A stretch of 64,000 nt of DNA from Chionis minor. Its lineage: Eukaryota > Chordata > Aves > Charadriiformes > Chionididae. The position numbers were made by a program, and so were the translations under genes. Within the stretch, counting starts at the first letter, position 1; each line of letters opens with the position of its first letter. Below the pieces are notes generated by a model, which made no database searches, had not been told where the DNA came from, and was given only the letters and a program-made list of their open reading frames with translations. Below, one piece after another: positions 11,649 to 24,400 of this stretch. Location of the stretch: NCBI GenBank assembly GCA_013398295.1, contig VZSF01010484.1, positions 341,019 to 405,018 on the forward strand. The letters run 5' to 3'.

Positions 11649-13837
11649 ACAAAGTTTCCCCAAAAAAAAAAAGATGAAAAAACACCCAAAGTTGCTCCTA
11701 GGAAAAAACCCCTCTGTAACAGCTGCACGCTGTCAGCAGAAATAATGATCTGAAACTCAGCCTCCAAGGGATGCTAGTCTGGGTCCTAATTCTGTAAGGT
11801 GTCATTTCTTTCATTGCAATGCCATTAAGCATGAAAGTAATGGAGAGGACAGGAAGTATTCTTTCACCACAATATAACAGGAGAGAGAAAGAGGACTTCA
11901 GGATATTGACAGGAAAAGGTGTCTTGTTTTGCTAGAAGGATCGTCTTGAAGGATCGTCTTAAAGGATCCATGCATAAAAAAGACAATTTAATTCTCACTA
12001 TTTTACCGTCAAAACTGTAGGTTTTCAACATGTATGTCCACATAAAGTTGAAATTCTACTTTCAGGTTTAGTTCCATAGTTTCTTCGGGTTAAAAGCAGA
12101 TTTTTCTAGGTGGCTTGAATGACTCAGAAGACTGATACTAGACTACTTTAAAAGCATTGACGAAATCAGTCCTCAGGTCAAGTGTTCTGCTTGCAGAACT
12201 CAATTTACTTCAGTGGATTTGCATCTGTGCAGGATCTGGTTATAAGCCGATAGTGACTTGATATTTAACAAATGTTTGGCAAGCCCATCTTCTGCCCAGC
12301 AGACTGTTAGATCTGAAGCCATCCCCCCTGCTATAATTTAAGCACCTGCACTAGCCTATTTAGCAGAGATGAGGAGCCAAACAACATGGGAAATAGCTTC
12401 TTTGTGAAACTCAAGGTAATTCCTGCACCGAAAGGTCAAGGCAAGCTGGCAGGGCCATGCGAGCAGTTTTCCAAAATGGCGCGGTTATTCTATTTTTGGC
12501 ACGAAAAGAGGCTTTCGTCTTCAGACTGTCAAGTAAGTCCCTTCACAAAAGCCAACATCTAGCTTGAAAGACAGTTCAATGCCTGAGCCTTATTTAAGAC
12601 CTTGTGTCTACTGAAATCACTGCCATTCTGACATTGGATCAAAGTCCATAAAAGAAGAGTCCAAATGTTTTCTTTTGAGAAGATGTAGCTGATCATATTG
12701 AGTCTCTTTTTCAAGAAAGGAAAAGAAGCTGCTCCGTTTGACTTGGATTTGTTTCAAAGATTGTGGCTGGCAGACGCATTGTTCTGAAAACTACTCCTGA
12801 CAGGTTTTTTATCTATTACACCTACATTAATATTCAGTGCAAATGAGACCTCGGTTTGGTCTTTGAATTACTGCTGTGATCATCGGTGATGAAACTGAGA
12901 AAGGATATGATATTTCTCCTGTATCTTTGCTGCACGTCAAAGTCTGAAGTAGTGCTTCCTACAAGAGATGCGCTGCTCTCAGAGTTGTCCTGCCATAACG
13001 TGCTTCAAAAATAGTTGCTGGGAGGAACATTACAAATTGCTGTGCATTTCCCACTTGACCTTGCCATGCAGGCTTACCACAAGAAGTAACTCCGAACTGG
13101 ATCACTGCTGGGAAAAGGATACGCTGAAACTTCGAGCCTGCTCAGGGAATGATTTGTGCTCCCAGCCTGTTCCTGAATGAGAATGAGCCTGTTGTTTGTA
13201 CAGATGCTCACCTAGCTGTGCAGAGGTACGTCTACTTTAAATCAGAGAAGACCACTGCAAATTCAGTGACTCCCAATGTTTCTACTCGCTTTCAGCTTCA
13301 GACTCAGCATCTTGAGAGATTATTTGTGAGCAACATTGAACTGAAGATAACAAATCTGATGTCCCTCACTGGAGAAAGTGTCCATGTTGTCAATATCCTA
13401 TGCATTTTTACAACCAAGGAAGCGTTTAGGCACATAATGAAATCAAAAAAAGTGTGTGTTGAGAAGAAACACGCATTTTGTCTTTTGATCTGATCGTAAT
13501 GTAAAGAAGCATGCTTTTTTCTTCAAAGGATGCAGCTTAAAACATTTAAAAATACCTCTTTCTCTGGTAATAACTAAAATAATTCTAATTTTAGTGTTGA
13601 TACATCAAAATAAACTTGAATCCCCTGCCTTGACATTTTACCCTTCTTGAGGGGCTGTACCTCACGCTACAGACTTGGGTCTGTAGTATTGTGGTCTTGG
13701 ATGTGGTTTCACTGGTTCTTAAACCAGTTGAACTATGGGTTGCTGCCAACTGGGGTGATTTTCTTTGAATGCTCAGGCTGCTCTTCCTGCCCCAGTATCT
13801 GCTGCAGGGTGTCATTTCTGGTGGCTATCTGATAGAA
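11647..13837. other. Non-coding DNA, possible enhancer block at 12357-12560
   Basis: No supported gene. A small GGATCGTCTT duplication lies at 11935-11969. The stretch 12357-12560 is more complex than its surroundings and holds a nuclear-receptor half-site-like AAAGGTCAAGG (12431-12441), a YY1-like AAAATGGCG (12473-12481) and a MEF2-like CTATTTTTGG (12490-12499). These are motif matches by eye only. Confidence 0.45.
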
Positions 13838-13855
13838 CCCCCCCCCCCCCCCCGN
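13838..13855. repeat. Poly-C tract ending in an unresolved base
   Basis: Sixteen consecutive C (13838-13853) are followed by G and then N at 13855. The N is the only ambiguous base noticed in the window. The tract is a likely base-calling or consensus problem spot, so the true C-run length and the next base are uncertain. Any open frame crossing it is unreliable. Confidence 0.95.
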
Positions 13856-15055
13856 TTCAGTTGGATCAGCTCACTGACCTGGCAAAATCTGATGCTGCAG
13901 GATCACTGGACCTGACACGAGGAAAGAGGTGGGAGCATGGCACCACGGGAGGGCAATCTGAGTGACTTTTTTTGGCAGCAGCTTAAGTTACACAGGAGAA
14001 GACGTAACATGAAGTCACTTTGCAGTTAATAACCCTGCTGTTTTATTACACTACACAAACAGAGGAAATGTGATTCAGTATCTCTGAATTCCCTTCCTTT
14101 TTCTGTCCTTACTCTGCCCACCAGTGTAGTGCCTGCATTCACATGGGCCTTAATTTTAGCAGTACATCAAGATACTTAAAATAATTTTTCCATAGATTTT
14201 CCACAGGCAGTCTTTTTTATAGCTCTCTTATTGCCATACAACTTCTTGCTTTCAACTCTGCTCACCCACAATGGTTTTTTGGCATCTTTATTTGAGGGGT
14301 CTAAAATGAAACAGCTGAAGAAACAATGACACCTTAGCCCAAAGAATTTTGACATTTTGATATTTGTGGGGATGCACCGAATTTCAGATGTTCATACTTG
14401 GCCTTACTGTGCCATGAGAGGTTCCAGCAATTACTTATGAGAAATTTATGCCAGAATGAAAGTGGTGCATGAAAGTGGGTTCGGCTGTCAATACCTGTGT
14501 TGCTGCCGATCACTGAATATGGAGCAGCTGACAAGAACTAAAAGAACAAAAAATGGCAGTCTGCATGTCTTCAACTTTCATTACCCATTTTGCTTTTGTA
14601 TGAGGGTGATAATTGGGTTATATCGTTCTCCTTACTGGAGTTTCAGGAGAAGTATGTTGTCGCAATCTGTTGCACAGCAAGCGGGGCTATCAGTTCCAGC
14701 GGTTTACTGAAATAAGTGATCATTGCAATGGCCACAGTATATTCGAGGTATTTTATTGTAATGTTGGGCAGCTCCATGTCTGCAGAAGACTCATTACTCT
14801 TCGGGTGTGCTCGTTACTGGGTGTTGATCGGCAGCTTTCAAACAAAAGATGTTCTCAAATTGTTCCAGCATACTGCCTAAACATCATGGAGGTGAAAAAT
14901 AGTAATAATAATAATAATTATTATTATTGAGCCTTACATATAATACCCAAGCGTGGTATTAGTAAGCCTCTCCGGTAAGTGATGAAGGATATATTACAAA
15001 TATTGTAAACGTTGCGGAGATTAATTAACGCTTCCCCTTCGACAAACAATATCCA
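13856..15055. other. Non-coding DNA with an AAT/ATT palindrome
   Basis: No gene seen. Overlapping short open frames between 14450 and 14930 have no recognisable protein signature. The low-complexity palindrome at 14903-14928 is listed separately. Confidence 0.5.
14903..14928. repeat. (AAT)n/(ATT)n palindromic microsatellite
   Basis: An AAT trinucleotide run switches at its centre into an ATT run, making a near-perfect inverted repeat with no loop. Such a tract can extrude as a cruciform and is expected to be length-variable. Confidence 0.85.
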
Positions 15056-15070
15056 ACACTAGATGGCACT
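15056..15070 (+). promoter_or_regulatory. Candidate CTCF core site
   Basis: ACACTAGATGGCACT matches the CTCF core CCASYAGRKGGCRSY at 14 of 15 positions; the only mismatch is the first C. The surrounding 15020-15240 is slightly richer in C/G than the flanking DNA. A motif alone does not prove occupancy. Confidence 0.5.
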
Positions 15071-18000
15071 CTTGGCCTCAGGATCACAGCCACCTCTGCC
15101 TTGTCTAAGTGTCCCCGCGTTTTGGTCTTCGGCGATTTTAAAATAAGAAAGGTAGATGATGTTGCAGAGAATATCTGGGCCACCCTGGTGCAGTAATTTT
15201 GAAATCTCCCGTGTGTGATCCTCCCTAAGCTGCTTCTTCCTACAGATTTTGAAAAATAAAATCCCTTAATATGGAAAGAAAATATCACTGCAGTAGTAAA
15301 ATCAGAGGAGAAACAGGAGCGAAAATAGCAGCATACTAAGAATAGTAACATTTTTTAAGCAAACAATATTTATTTTTAAAAAAGGGAGAAAGAGGATGCA
15401 AAACTATTTTCAACAGGCATTTTCCTCCTCCTCCATTCCATCTCCGTCAACTATTATTCTTATACTGGCTCATTAAAAATGGTTACATAAGCTAAAAATA
15501 AATTGTTTCATGTCAGCTTGATCCATATAAAAATTTTACTTTATTTTATGACAATTCTTGATTTGATCATTGAACCAAAAATGCACAATTTCAGTATCCC
15601 TAAGGCAAAGTGATACACTCGGCCTCTCCCTATGTCAGGAACTAGCGGGACATAATAGGATTGGGATTAAAGAGCAAAATGGGTGGAGCTAAGGATCCAA
15701 TGTCCACGCGAAATGATTTTCAGGGAGGTTACTTCAAATAATCTGCTTCTGTGGGCTGAATGCTCATGTATCAGGCGAGGTCTTGGAGCTCAACCTCTGG
15801 TTTAATTGCATTGGCCTTGATGATCTCTTGAGATGCTTTCCAGACCACAGTATTATAAAATCTTGTTCAAAATATTTTAGTTATGCCTGAAAAACACATA
15901 GTATATTTTCTTTGTATATTGCTTATAAGCTCTTAGAAATTAAAATATTGCTTTTAATGCCATCAACACAGTGCACAAACATCTGGGTTTCTCTGTACTT
16001 CTCTCCATCACTCAGCTGTAGAAAAATGTATCTCGCTTTGCTACCAGGAATAGAAGCTTTCGTGAAGTCCATGTCTCACTAAAGTATTTTTAGCTGTTCT
16101 TTACCTCACTTTTATGCGAAAATGCATGTATCTCTGCAGCATTTATGCCTCATCCTTTTCCATTGTGGGAGGCCCGGTGCTGCATTGAAAATATCCAAGT
16201 ACAGACCTCTGCTGTTCTGTTATAAGCCTTCTCTACTCAGCTGTGATTATTATCAGGGTATGATCTCCCCAGTGAGCGCCTTGGCTCAGATGTTTCTTCT
16301 TCCTGAAGGAGGGGAGTCTGGTCACAAAGCATTGCCTTCTGTCGGAAGCTAGGATTGCTTTCCCGGCAAATGCAAGTGTTTGTACTCTGGTACCACTCAG
16401 TATCAACCTTCATGCTAAATGTTTTTAAATAATTAGGCATCAATTTTTTCTACATTGCTGCCTTTCTGCCACTGTAATTTAAAGTTTTACCTGCATTATT
16501 AATGATTTACATCAACCAAAGGGAGAAGGAAATCAAACCACTGAAGTCTTAGGAAGTGAAAAGGGGCCTTATTGTACTGTCCACAATAGTAACAGATCTG
16601 TTGATTTTAGTAGTTCAGCATCCTAATTTTTAGAAGCACTGAAATATCTCCCAGCTGGATAAAAAAATGCAGGAAAGGCAGCCCTGTCTAGCTGACACAA
16701 AGTCAGAAACCTAATAAAGGGAATGCAACATTGGAAAGTACAAAAGTCAACATGTCAACATAAATCAACTTTGTCAGAACGAAACAGATGAGTCCATTTG
16801 TTGGTAGATCAGATTAACGTAAATCAAGGCAGTATAAAGGTTACACATTATAGGGATTTGTGCCTGGTAAACTTTCATAGTGTGATCAGAGATAGTAATC
16901 ATCTGGCAGTGGGAATAAAAAGTCAAAGTGAAGCTTAAACGCTGAATCAAAAATCAGTCCTGTTAATGTCTAACATGCTGGGGTCAAAAATTCATAAGAG
17001 TCCAGCTGTGAAAATAAGATGGGAGCTGTATTAGTTTTCTCCATTCTGTATCTCACATTTAAGTGTTGTCAGTTGATGAGGGTTTGTCCCTTGGGAATTG
17101 TCGTGGGGTAGTTTAGTCCATGTAAAGTGAAAATTTTGCATCACATAGAGGATCTTGTGAAATTCTGTAAGGCATGAGGACTACATGCTGAGATTCATAA
17201 TGGCGAGGAAGGAACCGTAGAAACAGTAATCTGCCACATGCCCTTATCTAAAAGTGGTTCTTGACAAAAGAAGGCAGCGTGTTTGCAGTGTGGAAGCTAT
17301 CAGAATCTGTGACACATTTTAACAGTCAGTGGTTATTAATGGATAAAGCCTGGTAACTTTAGGCTGATGCTGACATGTAGAACTGTTTAGAATAACTATA
17401 AATCCCAAGGGACCCATTCTTTTCACGCCTTTCAGTATTATTTCTGTTTGTAACATTGTGTAAGGTTCCATTACTGGGTCAAAGGTTTGATGTAAACAAG
17501 CAATAAGCTCTCTAGCAGGATTTATGTACTGAGAAAACTTGAATTAAGAAAACTAATCACACGCAGCTTCTTTAAGGCAAATGTTGCACAATGTCTATGC
17601 AAATATTTTAGAAAGCTTTTTGTACTTTGCCCATTTTCCCCCTTTGTTTTCAAATTATGGACTCACAATTCATAGTTTATATGTCCAGACATTTCTAAAT
17701 TTATGTAAAGTTTTAATATTGTGATTTTACAGGGTAGTCAAGAGAAAGAATCTAAAACAGCAAAGAATGAACTTTTGAAGGAAATGAATGCAGTCCTGCT
17801 TCTTTTCTAAAAATTATTTGCAATCCTTTGCAAATTATTTAACCTCTGTGATCGAAATTCAGACCTATGTAAGAAGCACTTTCCTCTGTATTTGGCTCCA
17901 CTCTCTTATTTTTAATTGGTGGTGCTTTCCAAAGAGTATGCTAATAAGCACATGAACACATTACATCTATATATAAGGGATGTATTTTGTACTTACAAAC

Positions 18001-18298
18001 TACAGTACACAGAATTGTTGATTTAAGGTATTCAAAGGATTTTCCAACATGTATTTGTTTAGTGTATTTAGCCTCGTTTTATAGGTGGGGTATGGAGTGA
18101 CGTAAAAACTGAGAGCAGATGATGTCACTGTGTAACTTCTCTTACGATGGTCTAAAGTTAATTGAAGGAAGGAGGTTGTGAGGATGTTGGCTGAGGCTGA
18201 TGTCCCTAAGAGCACAGCCGATGAGCCCATTTGTTTCCCCAACTCTATGACTACCTACTTGTGAGTATTTGAAGTTCTGGAAGGTGGAGGTCATAGTC
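15071..18298. other. AT-rich non-coding DNA
   Basis: No gene, RNA gene or recognisable mobile element is seen, apart from the first half of a diverged direct repeat at 18095-18145. Several moderate open frames on both strands (up to about 108 codons) show no known domain and no codon bias. Confidence 0.5.
18095..18145. repeat. Diverged direct repeat, copy 1
   Basis: About 50 bp resemble 18915-18966. Both copies have GAGTGAC, then an AAAAAC block, then GCAGATGATGTCACT, followed by a looser CTTCT-containing tail. The spacing between copies is about 820 bp. The family is unknown. Copy 1 follows a TTTTATAGGTGGGG stretch that is itself reminiscent of the MIR core, so an old SINE is one possible source. 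Confidence 0.5.
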
Positions 18299-18405
18299 TG
18301 AAACAGTAATTTGTCCAAGATAACAGTGAGAGCTGTGGCAAAGTCAAGAAAATAATACCCAAGTATCCCAATTCTCAGTTTTCTGGTTATGAGATCATGT
18401 TGCCT
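18299..18405 (-). mobile_element. MIR-like ancient SINE fragment
   Basis: AATTTGTCCAAGATAACAGT (about 18308-18327) corresponds to the complement of the MIR 'CTTGCCCAAGGTCACAC' segment. It is followed by GAGAGCTGTGGCAAAGTCAAG (the AGTGGCAGAGC region, 18327-18347) and a CCAAGTATCCCAATTCTCAG block (18359-18378) where MIR has its CCCAGGTCTCCTGACTC stretch. Order and spacing agree, but divergence is high. Confidence 0.45.
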
Positions 18406-21400
18406 CCTGCCCTATAACTATAGTAAAAGTAACATTTCAACAATAAAAATAAAGTTCTTGTGCATCTATTTATCTTTTGAAAATATAAAATGAGAATAAT
18501 GTATATAACTAGCATCAGGTGATGGTATCAGAAGCATAGGTCCTATTACTCTTGCTCAGTTAAGTATATTTTACTGAATATTGCCATGACTCCCATGTAG
18601 AAGACAGTACTACCCGTTGTGGATAAAGGTGGTTTTCCAAATTATCAACAATGGCTTTAACTTGAAAAGAAATCACTCAAGGGCCAACTGACTTACCCAC
18701 TACATTAAGGGAAACACACTGAGTTGCACAAGTTTCGTCAGCAAGTCATGAGGAGCTTGACTTATTGTTCCTGACTTACAGTTCTCATTTGGGGGGGAAA
18801 AAAAAAACCCCAAACATGATAAGAAGACAAAGATTAGTGCTGATGAGGTGGAAAGGTCATAGCCAGGATCATGAAATGTAGAGCTTAATATTCAGAATGG
18901 CAATGGAAGACAATGAGTGACACAAAAACCAAGGGCAGATGATGTCACTTCATACCTTCTTATCTTGTGCTGTTTTAACTGACCATAGATTGTCATGGGA
19001 TGGTGCCCTAACCTAATCATACATGAAGTTGATTAAAAGGGATAAAAAGATCTACAATTCAACTAATAAGTAAAGTAATTTACTTCCATTCAGAAGGGTC
19101 TCAATTTAGTTTAACAATTACTTCTGTGGAAATTATTTTATTTGCCACATAAATCTAGCCAACTCAAAAATGGGACAGAAAGCTTTTAGCAGCTCAGAGT
19201 AACAGAACACCAGTTAATGACATAAGATGAGAACCAAAATATGCTACTGGAACAAGAGTAGGTATGGTAAATGTAGTGAAATGCCAATGTCCCGAGAGGG
19301 GGGCAGTTGTTGCTAGGGTAATTGGAAGATGAACCTGACCCTGTGGCTTTAGGAGTTAGGGCAGACCTAGAGAAGAAGGAGGGACGATACTGGCTCAGAG
19401 CTGGGAGCTCTCAGCATTATCAGTGAAGGGGAAAATACAGTATTGGCAGAAAGATCTGCAGACAGGAAATGAAGGTAACCACAGACTTGTAGGGCAAGTG
19501 AAAAATGAACAATCTCACTGAAATAATAGTTGTTGTTTTAGACTGAGTGTACTCAAGCTGGGTTTCACTCCAGACATGAAGTCTGTCCACAGTGAAATTG
19601 TTGTGAAATCTTTTATTGTGACTTTCTAACTTCGTTCACTAGTGCTGATTCCGTACTGCTGGGTACCGACTGACACTGAAACATACAGCGTCGGGGGAAA
19701 AGTACTCCTTCCTCCGAACGTTCGAATTTTCTTGGAAGTTTCCCGTCTGAATACTGCCCTGGCCTGACCCTATTTAGCTTGTGAGATCTGATGAGATCAG
19801 AGCCTGAGGTTATGGCACTAAACTAAGAAAAGTGATAACAAAACAAAAATGGCATGATTGACAGGGTAGTAGGCTGAACAGAATAAACCTATGGAGGACT
19901 ACGTGTATGTATTCCTTAATATCCTCTTTGTAGATAAGAAAAATAAGCCTTACCCTGGAGCTAAAATAGTAATGGGATGAGGGCTGCCTGCCTTACTTGA
20001 TGGCCATAAACAATAAGTATATTATACAAAGATGGATTACTGAAATGGAAAGTGGGTACTCGTGAGATGCTACCTTGAGGCAGGACTGAAGCAGGAGCCA
20101 TCCTGGACCCTTGTGCTGTCTACAGTTATCTCCTTTTGGTGGCCCCGTCTTTCTCAGTAAGCTGTGATATGACCCTGGGTAGTCCAACTTTAGTGCTTTT
20201 CACTGTCAGTTCTTTGAGACTATAGAAGATTATTTTGCTTGGAGAAAAAAAAAAAGATATGTGAACAAGTCACTGAAAGCATTTACAGATAAAAGAAGTA
20301 GTCAACAGAAAGCTGTCTAAAGAGGTTTCTTTTGTAGTGTACCAACGAAAAGCAGCTACTTATGACAATAGAAAAAATGGCAATAGAAGAGTTACATAAG
20401 GAAGCTCAGGTTTCTTTTTTTGTGCCCATGTTTTTCACTAATCTTGAAAATTATAGAGACACATGCTATTAAGGTTGTGATGTAATTATATTGAACTCAT
20501 TTAAGAGAGCTGTAATGACATTTTTTCCCTCTGCAGTGAGTACTGGAAGTAATTTCAGAAATCTGATGTTACTTTGTAGTGTGATAAATAGGGAGAAACA
20601 CCATTAATTTCAAAGGAATTGTTCTAGATCATTACCAAATACCTATAGTTGGTCAGTGCTCAGAGCCACTATTTTCAGTTTTTCAGAACACTAGCATATT
20701 TTCTAGACATCTTTAATTTCTATAGACTATTTTTTATGCAAGCTGAAGGCTCATATAGATCTTCTCCTTGTTTGGAACAAGCTGGGACAGATCAGATCTC
20801 CCCAGGGCTTTTTTCTCCAGTATTCCAGTTCAAGATAAAATGCAAATACATTTAATTAGAAATTACACAAAAAGCTTCTGATTTTAGAGATTGAGAGCTG
20901 GTTTGTGATTTCTAGATGTGAACTAGAGCTGGTGGGAATTTTTCTCCTGAAACATCTAATGTAGAATTGGATTTCTAAGGGAGCACAAAATTCCATGAAA
21001 TGGAGAATACATAGTTATAAAATTATAAATGAATACAAGTTGCTGATTTAATGTATTTTAGACTAGTTCTGGTGAGGATCTCACAGATCTTCTGGCCCTG
21101 TTAAGCTGAATCTAAAGGCCACAAATGTTTGGCTTACCATTTTTAGTGCAACCTGGAATACAGGGATTTTCCTCTTTACTAAAAAATCGTGATTATCTTC
21201 TGTGCTTTCAGAGGACATGAATTAATTTGGAAAGCAATAGATCATTTTCCTGTTGTGTGGGTTTTTTTCCCCCAAATACAGTTTTATTTCCCTGTGAGTG
21301 TTTTACGTTCTATATAAAACTCAAAAGCAATAAAATATAAAATTCTTTTAATACTGTTATCTCAGTTGTTGCAAAGTACTGGCTGCAGTCAAATTTGTAG

Positions 21401-24400
21401 GGATAGTTTTGCAAGTACTGAGAAGTCACTTGCTCCCTGAGAATAAAATCACTACAGCAGGGACACCTAAAATCTGGAATACAAATCATTTTATAAAAGC
21501 AAAGTGGCTCAACCTCAAGTCTTTGTTACTATATTCATGCATATGCTTTTCAGGCATCTGAAGCTACTTCTTGGGAAAGATGATATTGGACAAATCCATG
21601 ATTAGAGCCTTTGTAACGTTAACCATCCCTACTGCGCTGGAATTGATTACACACATTTGGTGAAAGGCAATTTGAATGGTAAGTCACTTAGTCATATTCT
21701 CGTTTTCACACACCATTCAGCTTCCTACTGTCCTTCTGCTCATTCTCTTCTCTTTTCTCGCAGCAGTACGCACAGCATGTCCCCACCATTGTTCAGCGTA
21801 GTTTAAGATGGCATTAAGATGGAAAGATTGGTGTAAACATGCGGAAAAAGTTCCCAGTGAAATGTCCTGGCTTCTCCAGCGCACACACAGCAACAGCTTT
21901 CTAACATCCCTGGAGAAAACAGAGGAATTAGCAGCATTTTACTGGAGAGATGGACTAATTCCTGCAAACAGGTTAAAGCCCAGTCCTGTGAGTGGGTGGG
22001 CATTCTCACTGTACCGCTGAAGCCTGAGGGTATTCAGCAGCCGCATCTCTTAGATTTGACCATTTGGCTAAAGAAACTGTTTCCTGCTATATAGAATACT
22101 TGGGGTTGAAAGTATTAGAAGATTAGTACTGGGACAAAAGAGAACCCAGACCACAACTCTAACGCTCTGTAAATTTTATATTTTTAACCATTAGATTAAA
22201 TTTTGGGGTATGAACATGGTCAAATAGGAACTCTCTCAGACTGTAAAGTGTTCTCATTTTAAAAAGAGCAGCAGTATAGGAAGACTGAAATCTAAACAGC
22301 TCTTCACACACTATTTCAAGCTCCATGGTTTTTCTTTTGGGGCTTTTACTACTACATAACATCACAACTGGCCTCTCATACTGATGTTTATGTCACTCAA
22401 ACACTATGATTGCTTGTTTTTATTTAAAACAAGGTTGGCTGGACTGCCTGGCAGGAGTTACACATAGCTACCCAGAGCCACGGTTGTAACAGCTTTGAGG
22501 TCTTCTGGTGGCGGCAAGGCTGTATGCTGAGAGCTGGGAAAAACGTCTGGAACTGACAGCACAGTCTTGATTTGAGGTATTTAGCCAGAAACTGAAGCTG
22601 CAAAGTGGTGGTCCAGAAGCCTTCTCAACCATTCCTCAATATACGTAAGCTCTATCAGCATGGCACAGTGCGGAACTGAGGCAAGAGATGTGAGCTGCCA
22701 AAATGACTGAAGGACCAGCAGTAGTGCTACCTTAGCACACAGCTCTGCTCAGGCTTATAAAGCCCATGTTTCTTCTAGAATTGATGTTTGGCCAGTTGGG
22801 CTGCCTGCCCCAGCTTAAGATGCACCTGGAGAAGAGCCAGCGCAGGTACAGAAATACAAGAAGGTAGGAAGCAGCAGGACAGAGAGGAAGGCAGGACCAT
22901 GGAAGTATTGTCTCAGAATGAACACCTTGGGCTAATTAACATGAAAGTGTACTCTCAGTGCCTTGTCCTTGGAGCTGAAGACCTCATTTACAACTGCATC
23001 ATGCAGTAGTCCTGGTGGTCCCTTAGGTCTACTCCTGCTCTCACAGCAGCCAGTGATAAAATTTCTGTTGAGTTAAGTCTGGGCAGTACTGTCCCAACAG
23101 CTGGGAGCAGAGGCGTTATGAGAATCTCCAAAACACCTCATAGAAGCAGTATGTTCAGAAACAGTGTCCCTGAAGGAGGTGGAACTGCTGAGATCTCACA
23201 GGCTGCATGTCGGAGGTCTATAGAGCTAAGTCGAAGGGATCCTCTGGTTTGTCTTCTTGTACAACACGGGGCAGAATTTCTCCAGTTATCCTGGTTTTAT
23301 TCCATATACCAAGTGATTAACACACAAAATGAGAAGGAGAATTGTAAATAATGTACTTCCTATGCGATGCCCAGCAAAGGCCAGATTTTTGCAGTAAGTG
23401 AGGGGTCTATGTTTGCTGTCTTCTACAGGCATATTAAAAAATATCTGAACAATCAATATGCATCCGATGAACCTACCTTTTGGAAATGCATTCCAGCCTT
23501 GGAAATCTGCTGTGTGGACTGGAGTGTGCGTATCATAATTCCTTCCCTGCCCCTGTGTCAGGCAGCATTCCCTAGCATTCCTTCTTTCCACTAAATAAGT
23601 CCGTGCATGAACAAGACCCTAAAAATCATTTCTCTTTGATAAATATTTTAGTGACTATTCCTGCTTGCACGAGGCTCTCTTTGGTTCCCCCGAAGCCAGA
23701 TCTGGCCCACATACAGTGAAAATGAGGCTGTCTGCTCAACATGCAAAACTCCTTATGTTCTAGCTAACAGTAACCATCAAGTAAAAGCAAAAGGACTTTT
23801 TCTTCCTTTGTCTCCCAGCTATGTTAGCTTAGACAGCCACCAGCACACGATCATTTACATAAGGAGGGAACTGCGGAGCCGCTGCCAACTGCCCATAGTG
23901 CCTGCCAAAAACAGATGTTAGATGTTACTGCTAGAATAATGTCTTCTTCAGCTTGACATGTGAGTGCTGCAATCTTTATTTAAAAGGAAGAGGAAAAAAT
24001 ATGGTTGAATTAATGAAACGAAGCACACAACATACGGTCTGAAAAAATTATAGTGCAAGGGAAAGTGCTAGTTGTCCAATTGCCTAAGACTGCTAAAACT
24101 CAGCTGGGTGGATCTGTCACAGAGAACTGTCCTGCTCTGTCATGTAGATGGATCTGGTGACCTAATAAGTCTGTTGCATTGTTACATTTTTACTCCCATG
24201 CCTTCACATTGATTTTTAAATAGTTTCCAAAAGACAGTAAGTAAAACTGTGAAGCTCTATATTGACCAGGATGGTGATAAATTAGGCATTCTTTGTGAAC
24301 AAAATTCTACACATTAAGTATCAGGCAGCCTTATCACAAAAACGGTGATTTATGCTTGCATTTTGCTATAATTTTGTATGAATCCTGGGGGCTCTATAAA

